Assembly: GCA_030491005.1 (NCBI GenBank)
Contig: JAKZMJ010000026.1
Location: 29,562-93,561, forward strand
Source: Sulfurospirillum sp.
Lineage (GTDB): Bacteria > Campylobacterota > Campylobacteria > Campylobacterales > Arcobacteraceae
Length of the DNA stretch: 64,000 nucleotides
Reading direction: 5' to 3'
Position numbers and translations under genes: made by a program. Positions within the stretch are counted from its first letter, which is position 1, and every line of letters begins with the position of its first letter. The notes below the pieces were generated by a model that made no database searches, was not told where the DNA came from, and saw only the letters and a list, made by a program, of their open reading frames with translations. Below are positions 44,881 to 53,928 of this stretch, in pieces.

Positions 44881-45616
44881 AATTATATCTATAGCTCAAA
44901 ATGCCTCAATGGAAATAATGAATATATATAATAATCAAAATTTAAATATAGAAAGTAAAGATGACAATTCTCCTGTTACAAAAGCTGATTTGATTGCTAA
45001 TAAAATTATTATAAATGGATTAAAAAAGATTTCAGATTATCCTATTGTTACAGAAGAAACACCAGTTGAATATAGTATTAGAAAAGAATGGACGAAGTTT
45101 TGGTTAATAGATCCTCTTGATGGAACAAAAGATTTTATTGCTAAAAATGGTGATTTTACTATCAATATTGCCTTGATTAAAAATAATAAACCTATTTTAG
45201 GTGTTGTATATGTTCCTATAAGTAATGATGTATATTATGCTTCTAAAGGTCATGGTGCTTTTAAAAATGGTATTAAAATATATAATAATTCTAATAGAGA
45301 AGAGTTAATAGGAACTGATAGTAATTTTCATTCAACACAAGAGACAGAAGATTTTTTTAAAAAAAATAAAATAAAAAAAATTAAAAAGTTTGGTTCTTCT
45401 ATTAAAATTTGTAAATTAGCAGAAGGCGACTTGGATATTTATCCACGCTTAAATGAAACAAAAGAATGGGATACCGCCGCTACTCATATTATTGCAAATG
45501 AAGCTGGTTGTACATTGGTAGATATTGAAACTGGTGATGAACTCGTTTATAATAAAATAAATATAAAAAATAACTTTTTTATAGCAAGTAGAAATAATTT
45601 GGAGTATATAGTATGA
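44870..45616 (+). CDS. CysQ-like 3'(2'),5'-bisphosphate nucleotidase
   Basis: This 248-residue inositol-monophosphatase-fold enzyme has VTEETPVEY, the metal site WLIDPLDGTKDFI and EWDTAATHIIANEAG. CysQ removes the 3' phosphate from PAP. In this operon the likely by-product is cytidine 3',5'-bisphosphate, left when 3'-phospho-CDP-phosphoramidate donates its group; this gene would recycle it to CMP. That substrate is inferred from context. It overlaps both neighbours. Confidence 0.78.
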   Translation: MINKIISIAQNASMEIMNIYNNQNLNIESKDDNSPVTKADLIANKIIINGLKKISDYPIVTEETPVEYSIRKEWTKFWLIDPLDGTKDFIAKNGDFTINIALIKNNKPILGVVYVPISNDVYYASKGHGAFKNGIKIYNNSNREELIGTDSNFHSTQETEDFFKKNKIKKIKKFGSSIKICKLAEGDLDIYPRLNETKEWDTAATHIIANEAGCTLVDIETGDELVYNKINIKNNFFIASRNNLEYIV

Positions 45617-46356
45617 AAGCAATAATTTTAGCAGCAGGACAAGGTACACGATTGAAACCTTTAACAAATGACAGACCTAAGTGTATGGTTGAGTATCAAG
45701 ATAAACCAATAATTAATTATATATTGGAAACTATGAAAGAGTGTGATATTTCAGATATAGCAGTAATTAATGGCTATAAAAAAGATGTATTAGAAGATTA
45801 TTTAAAACATGAGAAACTAACTTTTTATACAAATGAAAATTTTGCTACGACTAATATGGTTTCAACCTTATTTTGTGCTAAAGATTTTATGAATGATGAT
45901 TTAATTATATCATATGCTGATATTTTATATAAAAATGAAGTATTAGCAAAAATAATTGATTCAAAAAGTAACTTTAATGTTGTCGTAGATAAAAAATGGA
46001 AAGAGCTTTGGGAACAAAGAATGGAAAATCCTCTTGAAGATGTAGAAACATTGAAAATAAAAGATGGCAATATAGTAGAACTTGGTAAAAAGCCAAAAAG
46101 TTATTATGATATAGAAGGACAATACATTGGTCTTATGAAAATATCTAAGAATGTGATAAATGAAATTATAGATTTTTATTTTGCTTTAGATAAAAAGAAG
46201 ACTTATGACGGACAAAATTTTGAAAATATGTATATGACTAGTTTTATTCAACTGATTATTGATAATCTTACAAATGTTAATCCTGTTTTTATTAATGGTG
46301 GATGGGTTGAGATTGATTGTATCGAAGATATGAAATCAGAAATGGTAAATGATTAA
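45613..46356 (+). CDS. CTP:phosphoglutamine cytidylyltransferase (Cj1416/LicC-like)
   Basis: This 247-residue nucleotidyltransferase has ILAAGQGTRLKPLTNDRPKC, then TNMVSTLFCAKDFM, ISYADILY and the final GGWVEIDCIEDM. It is closest in appearance to LicC-type choline-phosphate cytidylyltransferases, the family that includes C. jejuni Cj1416, which couples phosphoglutamine to CMP. Acting between glutamine kinase and the hydrolase, it completes the four-enzyme route to the phosphoramidate donor. Confidence 0.75.
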   Translation: MKAIILAAGQGTRLKPLTNDRPKCMVEYQDKPIINYILETMKECDISDIAVINGYKKDVLEDYLKHEKLTFYTNENFATTNMVSTLFCAKDFMNDDLIISYADILYKNEVLAKIIDSKSNFNVVVDKKWKELWEQRMENPLEDVETLKIKDGNIVELGKKPKSYYDIEGQYIGLMKISKNVINEIIDFYFALDKKKTYDGQNFENMYMTSFIQLIIDNLTNVNPVFINGGWVEIDCIEDMKSEMVND

Positions 46357-47326
46357 AATAAAATCGATAGAGCTAAGTATATTTTTAATTTATTTGGCTC
46401 TTATTCTACTAGAAATAAAGCAATTTATTATTTGGGGTCAAATATCCAATGTATTTGTTGTAAATGATAGTATTGCAAATTTCCAAATAATATCCAATAT
46501 ATTAGGTACTGGGCATCCTCATCTTTTAAGATTACTCTTGGTTTTACCTTTTTATGTTGTATCAGATTATTTATCTTTAAATTTAAACATCTTCTTTTCA
46601 AGTGTATTATTGGGCATAATCTTTATATGTTATATCATAATAGTATCTATATTAAAAAATATAGTACAGCGTAAATATCTCATATATACACTTATTTTCT
46701 TTTTAATATTAAGTTTTTTTATGAATGGTAGAAGTGTATTTCCTATATTTGGAAATACTTTATTGTTGTATTTACTATACAATAAATTTTATATACAAAA
46801 TCAATTAAATTTTTTTAAGTTTCTATTATTGTTTTTTTTAGCATTATGGTCTGTTTCTGTTAGTTCTGGTACTTTTTCAGTATTTTTATTAACTATATTT
46901 ATTTTTTATACTTTACAAATACTAATACAATTACCTACTCTTAAAAAGAATATCCTATGGTTTCTTTCTTTTTCTTTTATGTTAGTAATACTTATATTAC
47001 CAATATTATTAATATTTATAAATAAAAATTTAGATTATTATGATGATAGTTTTATAAATATGTTATCACATGGATTGGGTAGATATTTAATAGATTATTT
47101 TTATATAATACTTCCTCTACTTGCTATTTTAATATTATTAATTCCATTAGTACTTCAATACTTAAAAAAATATAAGTTATTGATTCTTCCTTTATCTATG
47201 ATTATAGCATCTAACATAATTGGATTATTTGGTTTGTTGTCATTTATCTCAGGTATTTCAGCATATTTGCTTTATATTTATATGTATATAAATAAGAAAA
47301 AATTAAAAAAAGTACAATATGTCTAA
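46349..47326 (+). CDS. Polytopic membrane protein, glycan polymerase candidate
   Basis: This 325-residue protein has about nine hydrophobic helices and a larger loop after the first helix (DSIANFQIISNILGTGHPHL). No family is certain. Its position before a MurJ/Wzx-like flippase in a glycan operon suggests a Wzy-type polymerase or polyprenyl-linked transferase, but no motif proves it. Confidence 0.45.
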   Translation: MIKIKSIELSIFLIYLALILLEIKQFIIWGQISNVFVVNDSIANFQIISNILGTGHPHLLRLLLVLPFYVVSDYLSLNLNIFFSSVLLGIIFICYIIIVSILKNIVQRKYLIYTLIFFLILSFFMNGRSVFPIFGNTLLLYLLYNKFYIQNQLNFFKFLLLFFLALWSVSVSSGTFSVFLLTIFIFYTLQILIQLPTLKKNILWFLSFSFMLVILILPILLIFINKNLDYYDDSFINMLSHGLGRYLIDYFYIILPLLAILILLIPLVLQYLKKYKLLILPLSMIIASNIIGLFGLLSFISGISAYLLYIYMYINKKKLKKVQYV

Positions 47327-48572
47327 AAGTATATTAATAAATAGTTTGATTCTTAGTGCAGGTATATTATTAGGAAGATTAAGTGGTTATATTAGAGAAT
47401 TAGTAATAGCATATAAATTTGAAATAAGTACTCAGGCTGATAATATTATACTTATGCTTACAATTCCAGATTTGTTAAACAATTTATTAACAGCAGGTGC
47501 TATTTCTGGTATTCTTATACCTTTACTTTCCTCAGATAGTGATATAGAAGAAGTTCTATCTGAATTTACAAAAAAATTATTTTTAATATCTAGTATATTT
47601 TATTTTTTATTAACGGTTATTATATTATTTATTTATGATTATTATTTATTTAGTATGTTAGCAATATCATTATTTTCAATTTTTCCTAACATATTTACAT
47701 TTATTAGTTCTTCTTATTTACAATATGAAAAAAGATTTAAAGTACAATCATTAAATACTTTAGTATTCAATGTAGTAATTATAGTATTTTTAATAGTTGG
47801 ATTTCAAAATTATTTATTTGCTTTTGGTGTAGTAATTGCTAGTATATTAAGAATGATTTGGATAAGTTATGACTTAAGATTTACAAATATTAAAGTAAGT
47901 TATTTTTTAAATAAAACTAAATATAATAATATAAAATACAAAATGCTTATTTTTATGATATTTGCAAATGGATTGATTTTTATAAATCCTATAGTTGATA
48001 GAATGTTTGTATCTTTTTTAGAAGAAGGTTCTGTTGCGATATTATCATATGCTCAGCGTATTAATTCTTTACCAACATCTGTATTTTTAACAACCTATGC
48101 AGTAGCTATGTTTCCAGAGTTAACAAAGAATATTGCAAATAATGATACTTTTGGAATAAATAAAATTCTAAAAAAATCAATCATTTTCAATCTATTTCTT
48201 TCTTCTCTTGTAGCATTAATAATTTATATATTTAGTTATGAAATAGTTGATTTATTTTATGGAGTTACCAATATTAGTAGTGCTAATATGTTGAAAATAT
48301 CAAGTGCCTTAAATGGCTATGTTTTATCAATAGTTTTTGCAGGAACAAATGCTATTTTATTAAATATATTTTTTGCACATAAATGGTATAATAAATTAAT
48401 ATACTATTCTATTTTTATGTTTTTAAGTAAGGTTTTGATTGATACTTACATTATTTATTTTGGTTATGATTTATTTTATATATCATTTAGTACCTCAATA
48501 CTTTTAATTCTATCAGTAATAATTTTAGTAGTTATATATTATTTATCACAAAAAGATGGACAAAAAATTTGA
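47319..48572 (+). CDS. MurJ/MviN-like lipid-linked glycan flippase
   Basis: This 417-residue protein has about 12 membrane helices and the MVF-family start GILLGRLSGYIRELVIAYKF followed by ADNIILMLTIPDLLNNLLTAGAIS (read here as PDLLNNLL and AGAIS). Later parts include FINPIVDRMFVSFL and LSYAQRINSLPTSVF. Its place in this operon suggests that it flips the operon's own lipid-linked oligosaccharide instead of lipid II. It is shorter than usual MurJ by about 80-100 residues at the C-terminus. Confidence 0.75.
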   Translation: MSKSILINSLILSAGILLGRLSGYIRELVIAYKFEISTQADNIILMLTIPDLLNNLLTAGAISGILIPLLSSDSDIEEVLSEFTKKLFLISSIFYFLLTVIILFIYDYYLFSMLAISLFSIFPNIFTFISSSYLQYEKRFKVQSLNTLVFNVVIIVFLIVGFQNYLFAFGVVIASILRMIWISYDLRFTNIKVSYFLNKTKYNNIKYKMLIFMIFANGLIFINPIVDRMFVSFLEEGSVAILSYAQRINSLPTSVFLTTYAVAMFPELTKNIANNDTFGINKILKKSIIFNLFLSSLVALIIYIFSYEIVDLFYGVTNISSANMLKISSALNGYVLSIVFAGTNAILLNIFFAHKWYNKLIYYSIFMFLSKVLIDTYIIYFGYDLFYISFSTSILLILSVIILVVIYYLSQKDGQKI

Positions 48573-49804
48573 AAAAAATATTATTTATAGCTTATGGTGG
48601 TGGACATATAAATATTATTGATTTAATTGCACAGCAATTATTAAAAGAAAAAGATATAGAATTTAAAATATTGGCTTTAACAACTGCTTATAATAAAGTT
48701 GTTGATAAATATCCACAAGGTATAGTAAAAAAAATATCAGATTATATAAATATATTTCAAGATAATATTAAAAAGATACAAAAGTATGGATTAGAATTAT
48801 TAGAAGAAAACTATAATGTAAATAGTGGGATATCTAAAGATGACACTATTATGTATCTTGGTTGTTCTATGAATGATTTAGTTAATCAATATGGACAAAA
48901 AGAAGCAGGTAAGTTATATATATCAAAAAAACGACAAGCTTTTTTACCTGTAGAAACTATGAAAAAAATATTAGAATATGAAAATATTGATATTGTTATT
49001 TCTACAACTTCTCCTCGATTTGAACAAGCAAGTTTTATAGCAGGAAATGAACTTGGTATACAAACACTTGAGATATTAGATTTATTTGGAGAATTATATC
49101 CTTTACCAGAAGCAAAACATATAATATGTATGAATGATAATATAGAAAATAGTCTAAAAGAAGAAGGACTTAAAGATAGAAAATTCTATTATTTAGGACA
49201 GCCTGCTATTGAAAAAACAGTAAATAATATTTTAAATTTAGATTCTAGTAAAATAAAACAACAATTAAATTTACAAAAAGATATAACTATTTTATATGCT
49301 ACTCAACAGCCAAATATTTATAATGAGGATTTTTCATATCATTCATTTGCTGGATATGATGTTATAAATAATAATATTTTTAATATATTTGATACATTAA
49401 ACGATAAATTTAGTATAAATATCCTTTTAAGAATTCATCCAAATGAAGATATAAATAATTATAAAGAATGGTTAGACAAATACCCTTTTGTTAAATATAT
49501 TAACGATAATTTAAACATAGAAGAAAGTATATCTGTTTGTGATGTGTTATTAAATCAGGCATCAACTGTAAGTTTAGAAGCAATTGCCTCAAATAAAAAG
49601 GTATTTACATTTAAGTATTATCTTGATAAAGCTTTCCCATTACCTGCTGTTATGAAAAAGCCATTTATATTTTCAGATGGATTTAAAAAGTTAGAAGAAA
49701 ATTTATGTAAATATCTTAATAATCCAGTAGAGAAAAGTGAAATAGAAAACTTTTTACCAAAAAATTCAGTAAAAAATATAATAAAACTAATCAAGGAATT
49801 ATAA
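48569..49804 (+). CDS. GT-B-fold glycosyltransferase-like protein
   Basis: This 411-residue protein has an N-terminal glycine-rich strand-loop FIAYGGGHINIIDLIAQQLL and a C-terminal half with ILYATQQPNIYNED, ILLRIHPNEDINNYKEW, and DVLLNQASTVSLEAIASNKK, the layout of GT-B transferases of the UDP-GlcNAc epimerase/CDP-glycerol transferase group. The SxxxxEA segment binds the nucleotide. The start is TTG overlapping the flippase stop. The donor sugar is unknown. Confidence 0.65.
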   Translation: MKKILFIAYGGGHINIIDLIAQQLLKEKDIEFKILALTTAYNKVVDKYPQGIVKKISDYINIFQDNIKKIQKYGLELLEENYNVNSGISKDDTIMYLGCSMNDLVNQYGQKEAGKLYISKKRQAFLPVETMKKILEYENIDIVISTTSPRFEQASFIAGNELGIQTLEILDLFGELYPLPEAKHIICMNDNIENSLKEEGLKDRKFYYLGQPAIEKTVNNILNLDSSKIKQQLNLQKDITILYATQQPNIYNEDFSYHSFAGYDVINNNIFNIFDTLNDKFSINILLRIHPNEDINNYKEWLDKYPFVKYINDNLNIEESISVCDVLLNQASTVSLEAIASNKKVFTFKYYLDKAFPLPAVMKKPFIFSDGFKKLEENLCKYLNNPVEKSEIENFLPKNSVKNIIKLIKEL

Positions 49805-50614
49805 ATGCTAACTATGATTTTAGATAATAACATAGAAAATATCAAGATATACGACAAGTCAAATATAGATAGAATCTTTATTGATTTAGAAATTAATGGA
49901 AAACAGAAAAGACAAGGTCATCTTGATACTGTTATATCTACTCATAGTTTAGATGATATTAAAAAAATAAAGCCTATTTTAAAAAATAGTAAATTATTAG
50001 TAAGAATAAACCCTATATATGCTAATAGCGCAAATGAAATTTCAATTTCGATAGAAAATGGTGCAAATATTATAATGTTACCTATGTTTAAAACAGTACA
50101 TGAAGTACAATTGTTTATAGATTATGTAGATAAAAAAGCAAAAACTTGTTTGCTTTTAGAAACTTGCGAATCTCTTGCTAGAATAGATGATATTTTAGAG
50201 ATAGAGGGTATAGATGAGATTCATATAGGCCTAAATGATTTACATCTAGCTCTTGGTTTAGATTTTATGTTTGAACTTATGGGCGATGGTCTTCTAGAAT
50301 ACTTAGCAAGTAAAATAAAAGCGAAAAATATACCTTTTGGAATAGGTGGTGTTGCTCGTATGGATGAGGGTATGCTACAAGGAAATATCATCATAAAAGA
50401 GCATACAAGACTTGGATCTTCTATGGTTATATTGTCAAGAACTTTTAAAAAAGGTTTGGATACAAATAAAAGTATTATAAAAGAAGAGATTGAAAAATTA
50501 CAATTATGTGAAATGGAAGCTAAAAAATTAAGTACAAAAGAGTTAGATAGAAATAAACAATTACTTAAAAAACTAGCTAAAGATATAGCAATAATTATTA
50601 GGGACAAGAAATAA
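49805..50614 (+). CDS. HpcH/HpaI-type aldolase-like protein
   Basis: This 269-residue TIM-barrel protein resembles the HpcH/HpaI and citrate-lyase-beta group: RIFIDLEINGKQKRQGHLDT, LLVRINPIYANSANEIS, ANIIMLPMFKTVHEV, LLLETCESLARIDDIL (metal-binding glutamate) and IHIGLNDLHLALG. Such enzymes split or join pyruvate or acetyl units with aldehydes. A role in making an acidic sugar substituent in this glycan operon is possible. The start is directly after the transferase stop. Confidence 0.7.
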   Translation: MLTMILDNNIENIKIYDKSNIDRIFIDLEINGKQKRQGHLDTVISTHSLDDIKKIKPILKNSKLLVRINPIYANSANEISISIENGANIIMLPMFKTVHEVQLFIDYVDKKAKTCLLLETCESLARIDDILEIEGIDEIHIGLNDLHLALGLDFMFELMGDGLLEYLASKIKAKNIPFGIGGVARMDEGMLQGNIIIKEHTRLGSSMVILSRTFKKGLDTNKSIIKEEIEKLQLCEMEAKKLSTKELDRNKQLLKKLAKDIAIIIRDKK

Positions 50615-50615
50615 T

Positions 50616-53360
50616 ATGTATAATAAATATATATTTTTACTAGTTTTACTTTGTTCATCTTTATTTTCTAGTGATAATTTACTAAAATTTGATTACAGTG
50701 AATCGACTACCTTAGTTGTGAATGATAATATAACTGTAGAAACAAGTAGTGTAAAAGACATGTATTCTTTAACTACTGACCTAAATAAAACAATGAGAAT
50801 TAATGATAACATAGCCATAAAATATATTGTAAGTAAAGGGCTTTTTACATTAAATATCTCTAAAAATAATGTAAAAATACCAATGTTTATAAGAATTATG
50901 AATTCATATAAAGTAAATATTGTAAATGATTATTACTATAATAATTATAGTAAGTTATTAAATTTAGGTTCTTATACGATATATATAAAATATGATAATA
51001 CTGAAATTAACAAAACATTAAATATTACAAAGGATACGCTAGGGCTTCATTTAAATATTATAAAAAAAAACAAGAATCCAATTTTTGTAAGATTATCAAA
51101 TATAGATAATATTAATTTAATTAATGCTTACCAGTATGGAAATGTTGAGCAATACTTAAAAGAAGGTTTTTATACTTTATATATTAAAGAGAATGGAAAT
51201 GAGATATTTAAAAATATATTGATTAAAGGTAAACATAAAGGTATTTCTAAAAATTTTGATATAAAGTCTGTAAATATGCTAAGAGATATACCGTATAATA
51301 AAGATAATAAACTATTATTTCAATGGTATCCTTATAGGTATAGTAGTATCAAAGCTAAATATTTAATTCAATTTAAAGATAAAGATAAAATTTCTTCATA
51401 TATCACACAAGATACTTTTTTTGAACATAAGAGCTTTAAAGAAAATTATAAATACAGAGTGTTCTCATATCCATCTGTTATATATGATGGAGATAACATA
51501 TCAAAAATAATGAATATCTTTAATTTAAAAAAATATAAATGGAAATATATAAATATAAATGCAGAGCCTGACTATATATTTGGTCAAAACAAAGCCAAAT
51601 CTGGAAATATAGATAAGTTGTCTTTGATGTTACCATCAGGGATAGCTTTTACAGAAAATAAAAGTGAATATATCATATCTAGTGCAGATGATGGGACTAT
51701 AATATATGTCAAAGATAATAAATATAAAAGATATGTATTTAGAGATAAAAAAGGTATACCTTTAAAACTAGGTTCTCCAATATATAAAAAAGATGGTAAG
51801 TTTATCTTAAGCGAAAATAGAAACTCCAATATAGTTCAGTTTGATATAAATACTAAAAAACTAACCGTACTAGCTGGAAATAAAGATGGAAAATATGAAG
51901 ATAATAAGTTCAAAAAAAGTTTAGATTTTAAAGATAAATTAGGTATATTTAATAATATGCTTGAATCAAGTGGACATACTTATCTTACAATGGCTTTAAA
52001 ATATAAAGAAACACCAGATGCTTGGTATGGCATACCAATAGGAAAAAGCAAAGTATATGAAGTAACTGATTCTAATATACTTAGTTTAGACATAGATTTT
52101 AAAGAAAAGATAAATAGCTTATATAAAATGAAAACTTTTTCTATAATAAGAACTTTCACTCATTTAATTAAGTTAGACTTAAATCATAAAATGCTTTGGA
52201 AATATAAACTAAGTGGTTTTGGAGAAGGATTGTCTTTTGTTGATAATAAAAAATATTTAATTTTTGGAAATCATACTGCATTAACTATGCTAGATGTAAG
52301 TACAGGAAAAGAAATAGCTTTAAAAAGTGAGGTAAAATTTGCAAATATAGTAGATATACGAAAGATTGGTATAAATGAATTCGCTATTGTTGATTCTGAT
52401 AGTGGAAGTATATATTTTGGAAATATATTGAATAATACATTTGTAGTAAATAAATCTATATCTAGTCAATCACAACAAACTCCAAATTTAGTTGCAATAT
52501 CAAAATATGCTGATAAGATATTTGTTGCTACATCGAATCCTAGCTATCTATTTGCTTTTGATATTAAGACTAAGAATGTAAAATTTATAGTTGGTAATGG
52601 AAAAAATAAATATGCGTCATTGGGTAAAGATGGGTTAGATTCTGCTTTGTTTTATCCTAAAAGTATGTTGATTACAAAAAAAACAATATACATTCCTGAA
52701 TCAAATAATAGAATAGTGCAAGTAGATAGAAAGACAAATAAGATAAGCTTATTTGCAGGTACAATTTATCATAATAAAGCTAATGGTAAACATAAATGTA
52801 ATACTGCATTATTTGCAAATGTTAGGAGTATTATAAAAGATAATGATAATTTTATAATTAGTGATTCTGGAAATAATCGAATTATATCAATGCAAAAAAT
52901 AGATAATCTTTGTACAATTTCTGAAATTAAAGTTAGAGATAAAGGAAAATTAAATTATCCTACATATTTATTTAAAAATAAAGATAAAAATTATTTTATA
53001 GAACAAAATGGTAATGTAATATACCAATTTGATACAAAAGGTATTTTAGATACTATTGGAAGTAGAAGAAGTGTAGTTTATCAAGGCATGGGAAAAGATA
53101 ATGATATAAGTATAAAAAAAGAAAATGCTTACTTCTCTACACCAACTGATTTGTGTTTTAACAGTGATGTTAATGGGGGGGGGATTTTTATAATGGATTT
53201 ATTTAATGGTAAGATTAAAGTATTAAAGAATAATATAGTTAGTAATTTTAAATATAATGGTGTATATAAATTACCAAGCGATTGTGAGATTTATAACAAT
53301 AAAATATATTTTATAGATTCTATAACGAATAAGCTATTTTTCCAAGAATTAAGGGAATAA
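50616..53360 (+). CDS. Exported beta-propeller (NHL-like) protein
   Basis: This 914-residue protein begins with a signal peptide (residues about 1-19, LLVLLCSSLFSSDN). Residues about 20-210 are three beta-rich units of similar type, and residues about 300-914 hold NHL-like blades (AGNKDGKYEDNKFKKSLDF, GNGKNKYASLGKDGLDSALF, ISDSGNNRIISMQKID). A run of eight G bases lies at 53175-53182 within the gene. Located in a glycan operon, it may bind or sort surface glycan in the periplasm. The function is unknown. Confidence 0.6.
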   Translation: MYNKYIFLLVLLCSSLFSSDNLLKFDYSESTTLVVNDNITVETSSVKDMYSLTTDLNKTMRINDNIAIKYIVSKGLFTLNISKNNVKIPMFIRIMNSYKVNIVNDYYYNNYSKLLNLGSYTIYIKYDNTEINKTLNITKDTLGLHLNIIKKNKNPIFVRLSNIDNINLINAYQYGNVEQYLKEGFYTLYIKENGNEIFKNILIKGKHKGISKNFDIKSVNMLRDIPYNKDNKLLFQWYPYRYSSIKAKYLIQFKDKDKISSYITQDTFFEHKSFKENYKYRVFSYPSVIYDGDNISKIMNIFNLKKYKWKYININAEPDYIFGQNKAKSGNIDKLSLMLPSGIAFTENKSEYIISSADDGTIIYVKDNKYKRYVFRDKKGIPLKLGSPIYKKDGKFILSENRNSNIVQFDINTKKLTVLAGNKDGKYEDNKFKKSLDFKDKLGIFNNMLESSGHTYLTMALKYKETPDAWYGIPIGKSKVYEVTDSNILSLDIDFKEKINSLYKMKTFSIIRTFTHLIKLDLNHKMLWKYKLSGFGEGLSFVDNKKYLIFGNHTALTMLDVSTGKEIALKSEVKFANIVDIRKIGINEFAIVDSDSGSIYFGNILNNTFVVNKSISSQSQQTPNLVAISKYADKIFVATSNPSYLFAFDIKTKNVKFIVGNGKNKYASLGKDGLDSALFYPKSMLITKKTIYIPESNNRIVQVDRKTNKISLFAGTIYHNKANGKHKCNTALFANVRSIIKDNDNFIISDSGNNRIISMQKIDNLCTISEIKVRDKGKLNYPTYLFKNKDKNYFIEQNGNVIYQFDTKGILDTIGSRRSVVYQGMGKDNDISIKKENAYFSTPTDLCFNSDVNGGGIFIMDLFNGKIKVLKNNIVSNFKYNGVYKLPSDCEIYNNKIYFIDSITNKLFFQELRE

Positions 53361-53361
53361 A

Positions 53362-53928
53362 GTGTATAAAAATATATTAAAAAAAATCATTGATATTATG
53401 AGTGCATTAATACTTCTAAGTATTTTGCTTATTCCTTTTATAGTTATAGGAATACTTATAACATTGGATTCTAAAGGTGGAATATTTTATAGGCAAATTA
53501 GAATAGGAAAAAACTGTAGGCATTTTAAAATATTTAAATTTAGAACTATGGTAAATAATGCTGATCAAATTGGTGGGTATAGTACTTCTAAAAATGATAG
53601 CCGTATTACTAAAATAGGATTATTTTTAAGAAAAACAAGCTTAGATGAGTTGCCTCAAATATTAAATATATTATTAGGGGATATGAGTCTTATTGGACCT
53701 CGACCTGATGTGCCAGCTCAAGAGATAAATTATACAAATGAAGAGTTTATCAATAGGCATAAAGTCTTCCCTGGAATTACAGGACTTTCACAATGTAGAA
53801 ATAGACATAATACGACAAATATTACTAGAAAAAGATATGATATTTTTTATAATAATAAAGTTAGTTTAATATTAGATATTAAAATAATTTTATGGACTTT
53901 AAAAGTTTTGAAAAAAGGGAGTTATTAA
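53362..53928 (+). CDS. Polyprenyl-phosphate sugar-1-phosphate transferase, PglC type
   Basis: This 188-residue monotopic enzyme has an N-terminal re-entrant helix (ILLSILLIPFIVIGILI), KIFKFRTMVNNAD, the catalytic Asp-Glu in RKTSLDELPQILNILLGDMS and LIGPRPDVPAQE. It begins glycan assembly by moving a sugar phosphate to undecaprenyl phosphate. With the PglF-like dehydratase nearby, the sugar is probably a 6-deoxy-amino sugar. Confidence 0.88.
   Translation: MYKNILKKIIDIMSALILLSILLIPFIVIGILITLDSKGGIFYRQIRIGKNCRHFKIFKFRTMVNNADQIGGYSTSKNDSRITKIGLFLRKTSLDELPQILNILLGDMSLIGPRPDVPAQEINYTNEEFINRHKVFPGITGLSQCRNRHNTTNITRKRYDIFYNNKVSLILDIKIILWTLKVLKKGSY

Noticed and set aside
40181..45616. A PAPS-based sulfation operon (sulfotransferase, APS kinase, CysQ)
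   Set aside because: It explains three genes but not the interleaved glutamine-kinase-like, hydrolase and cytidylyltransferase genes, and no ATP sulfurylase is present. The phosphoramidate reading explains all six. Sulfation remains the main alternative.
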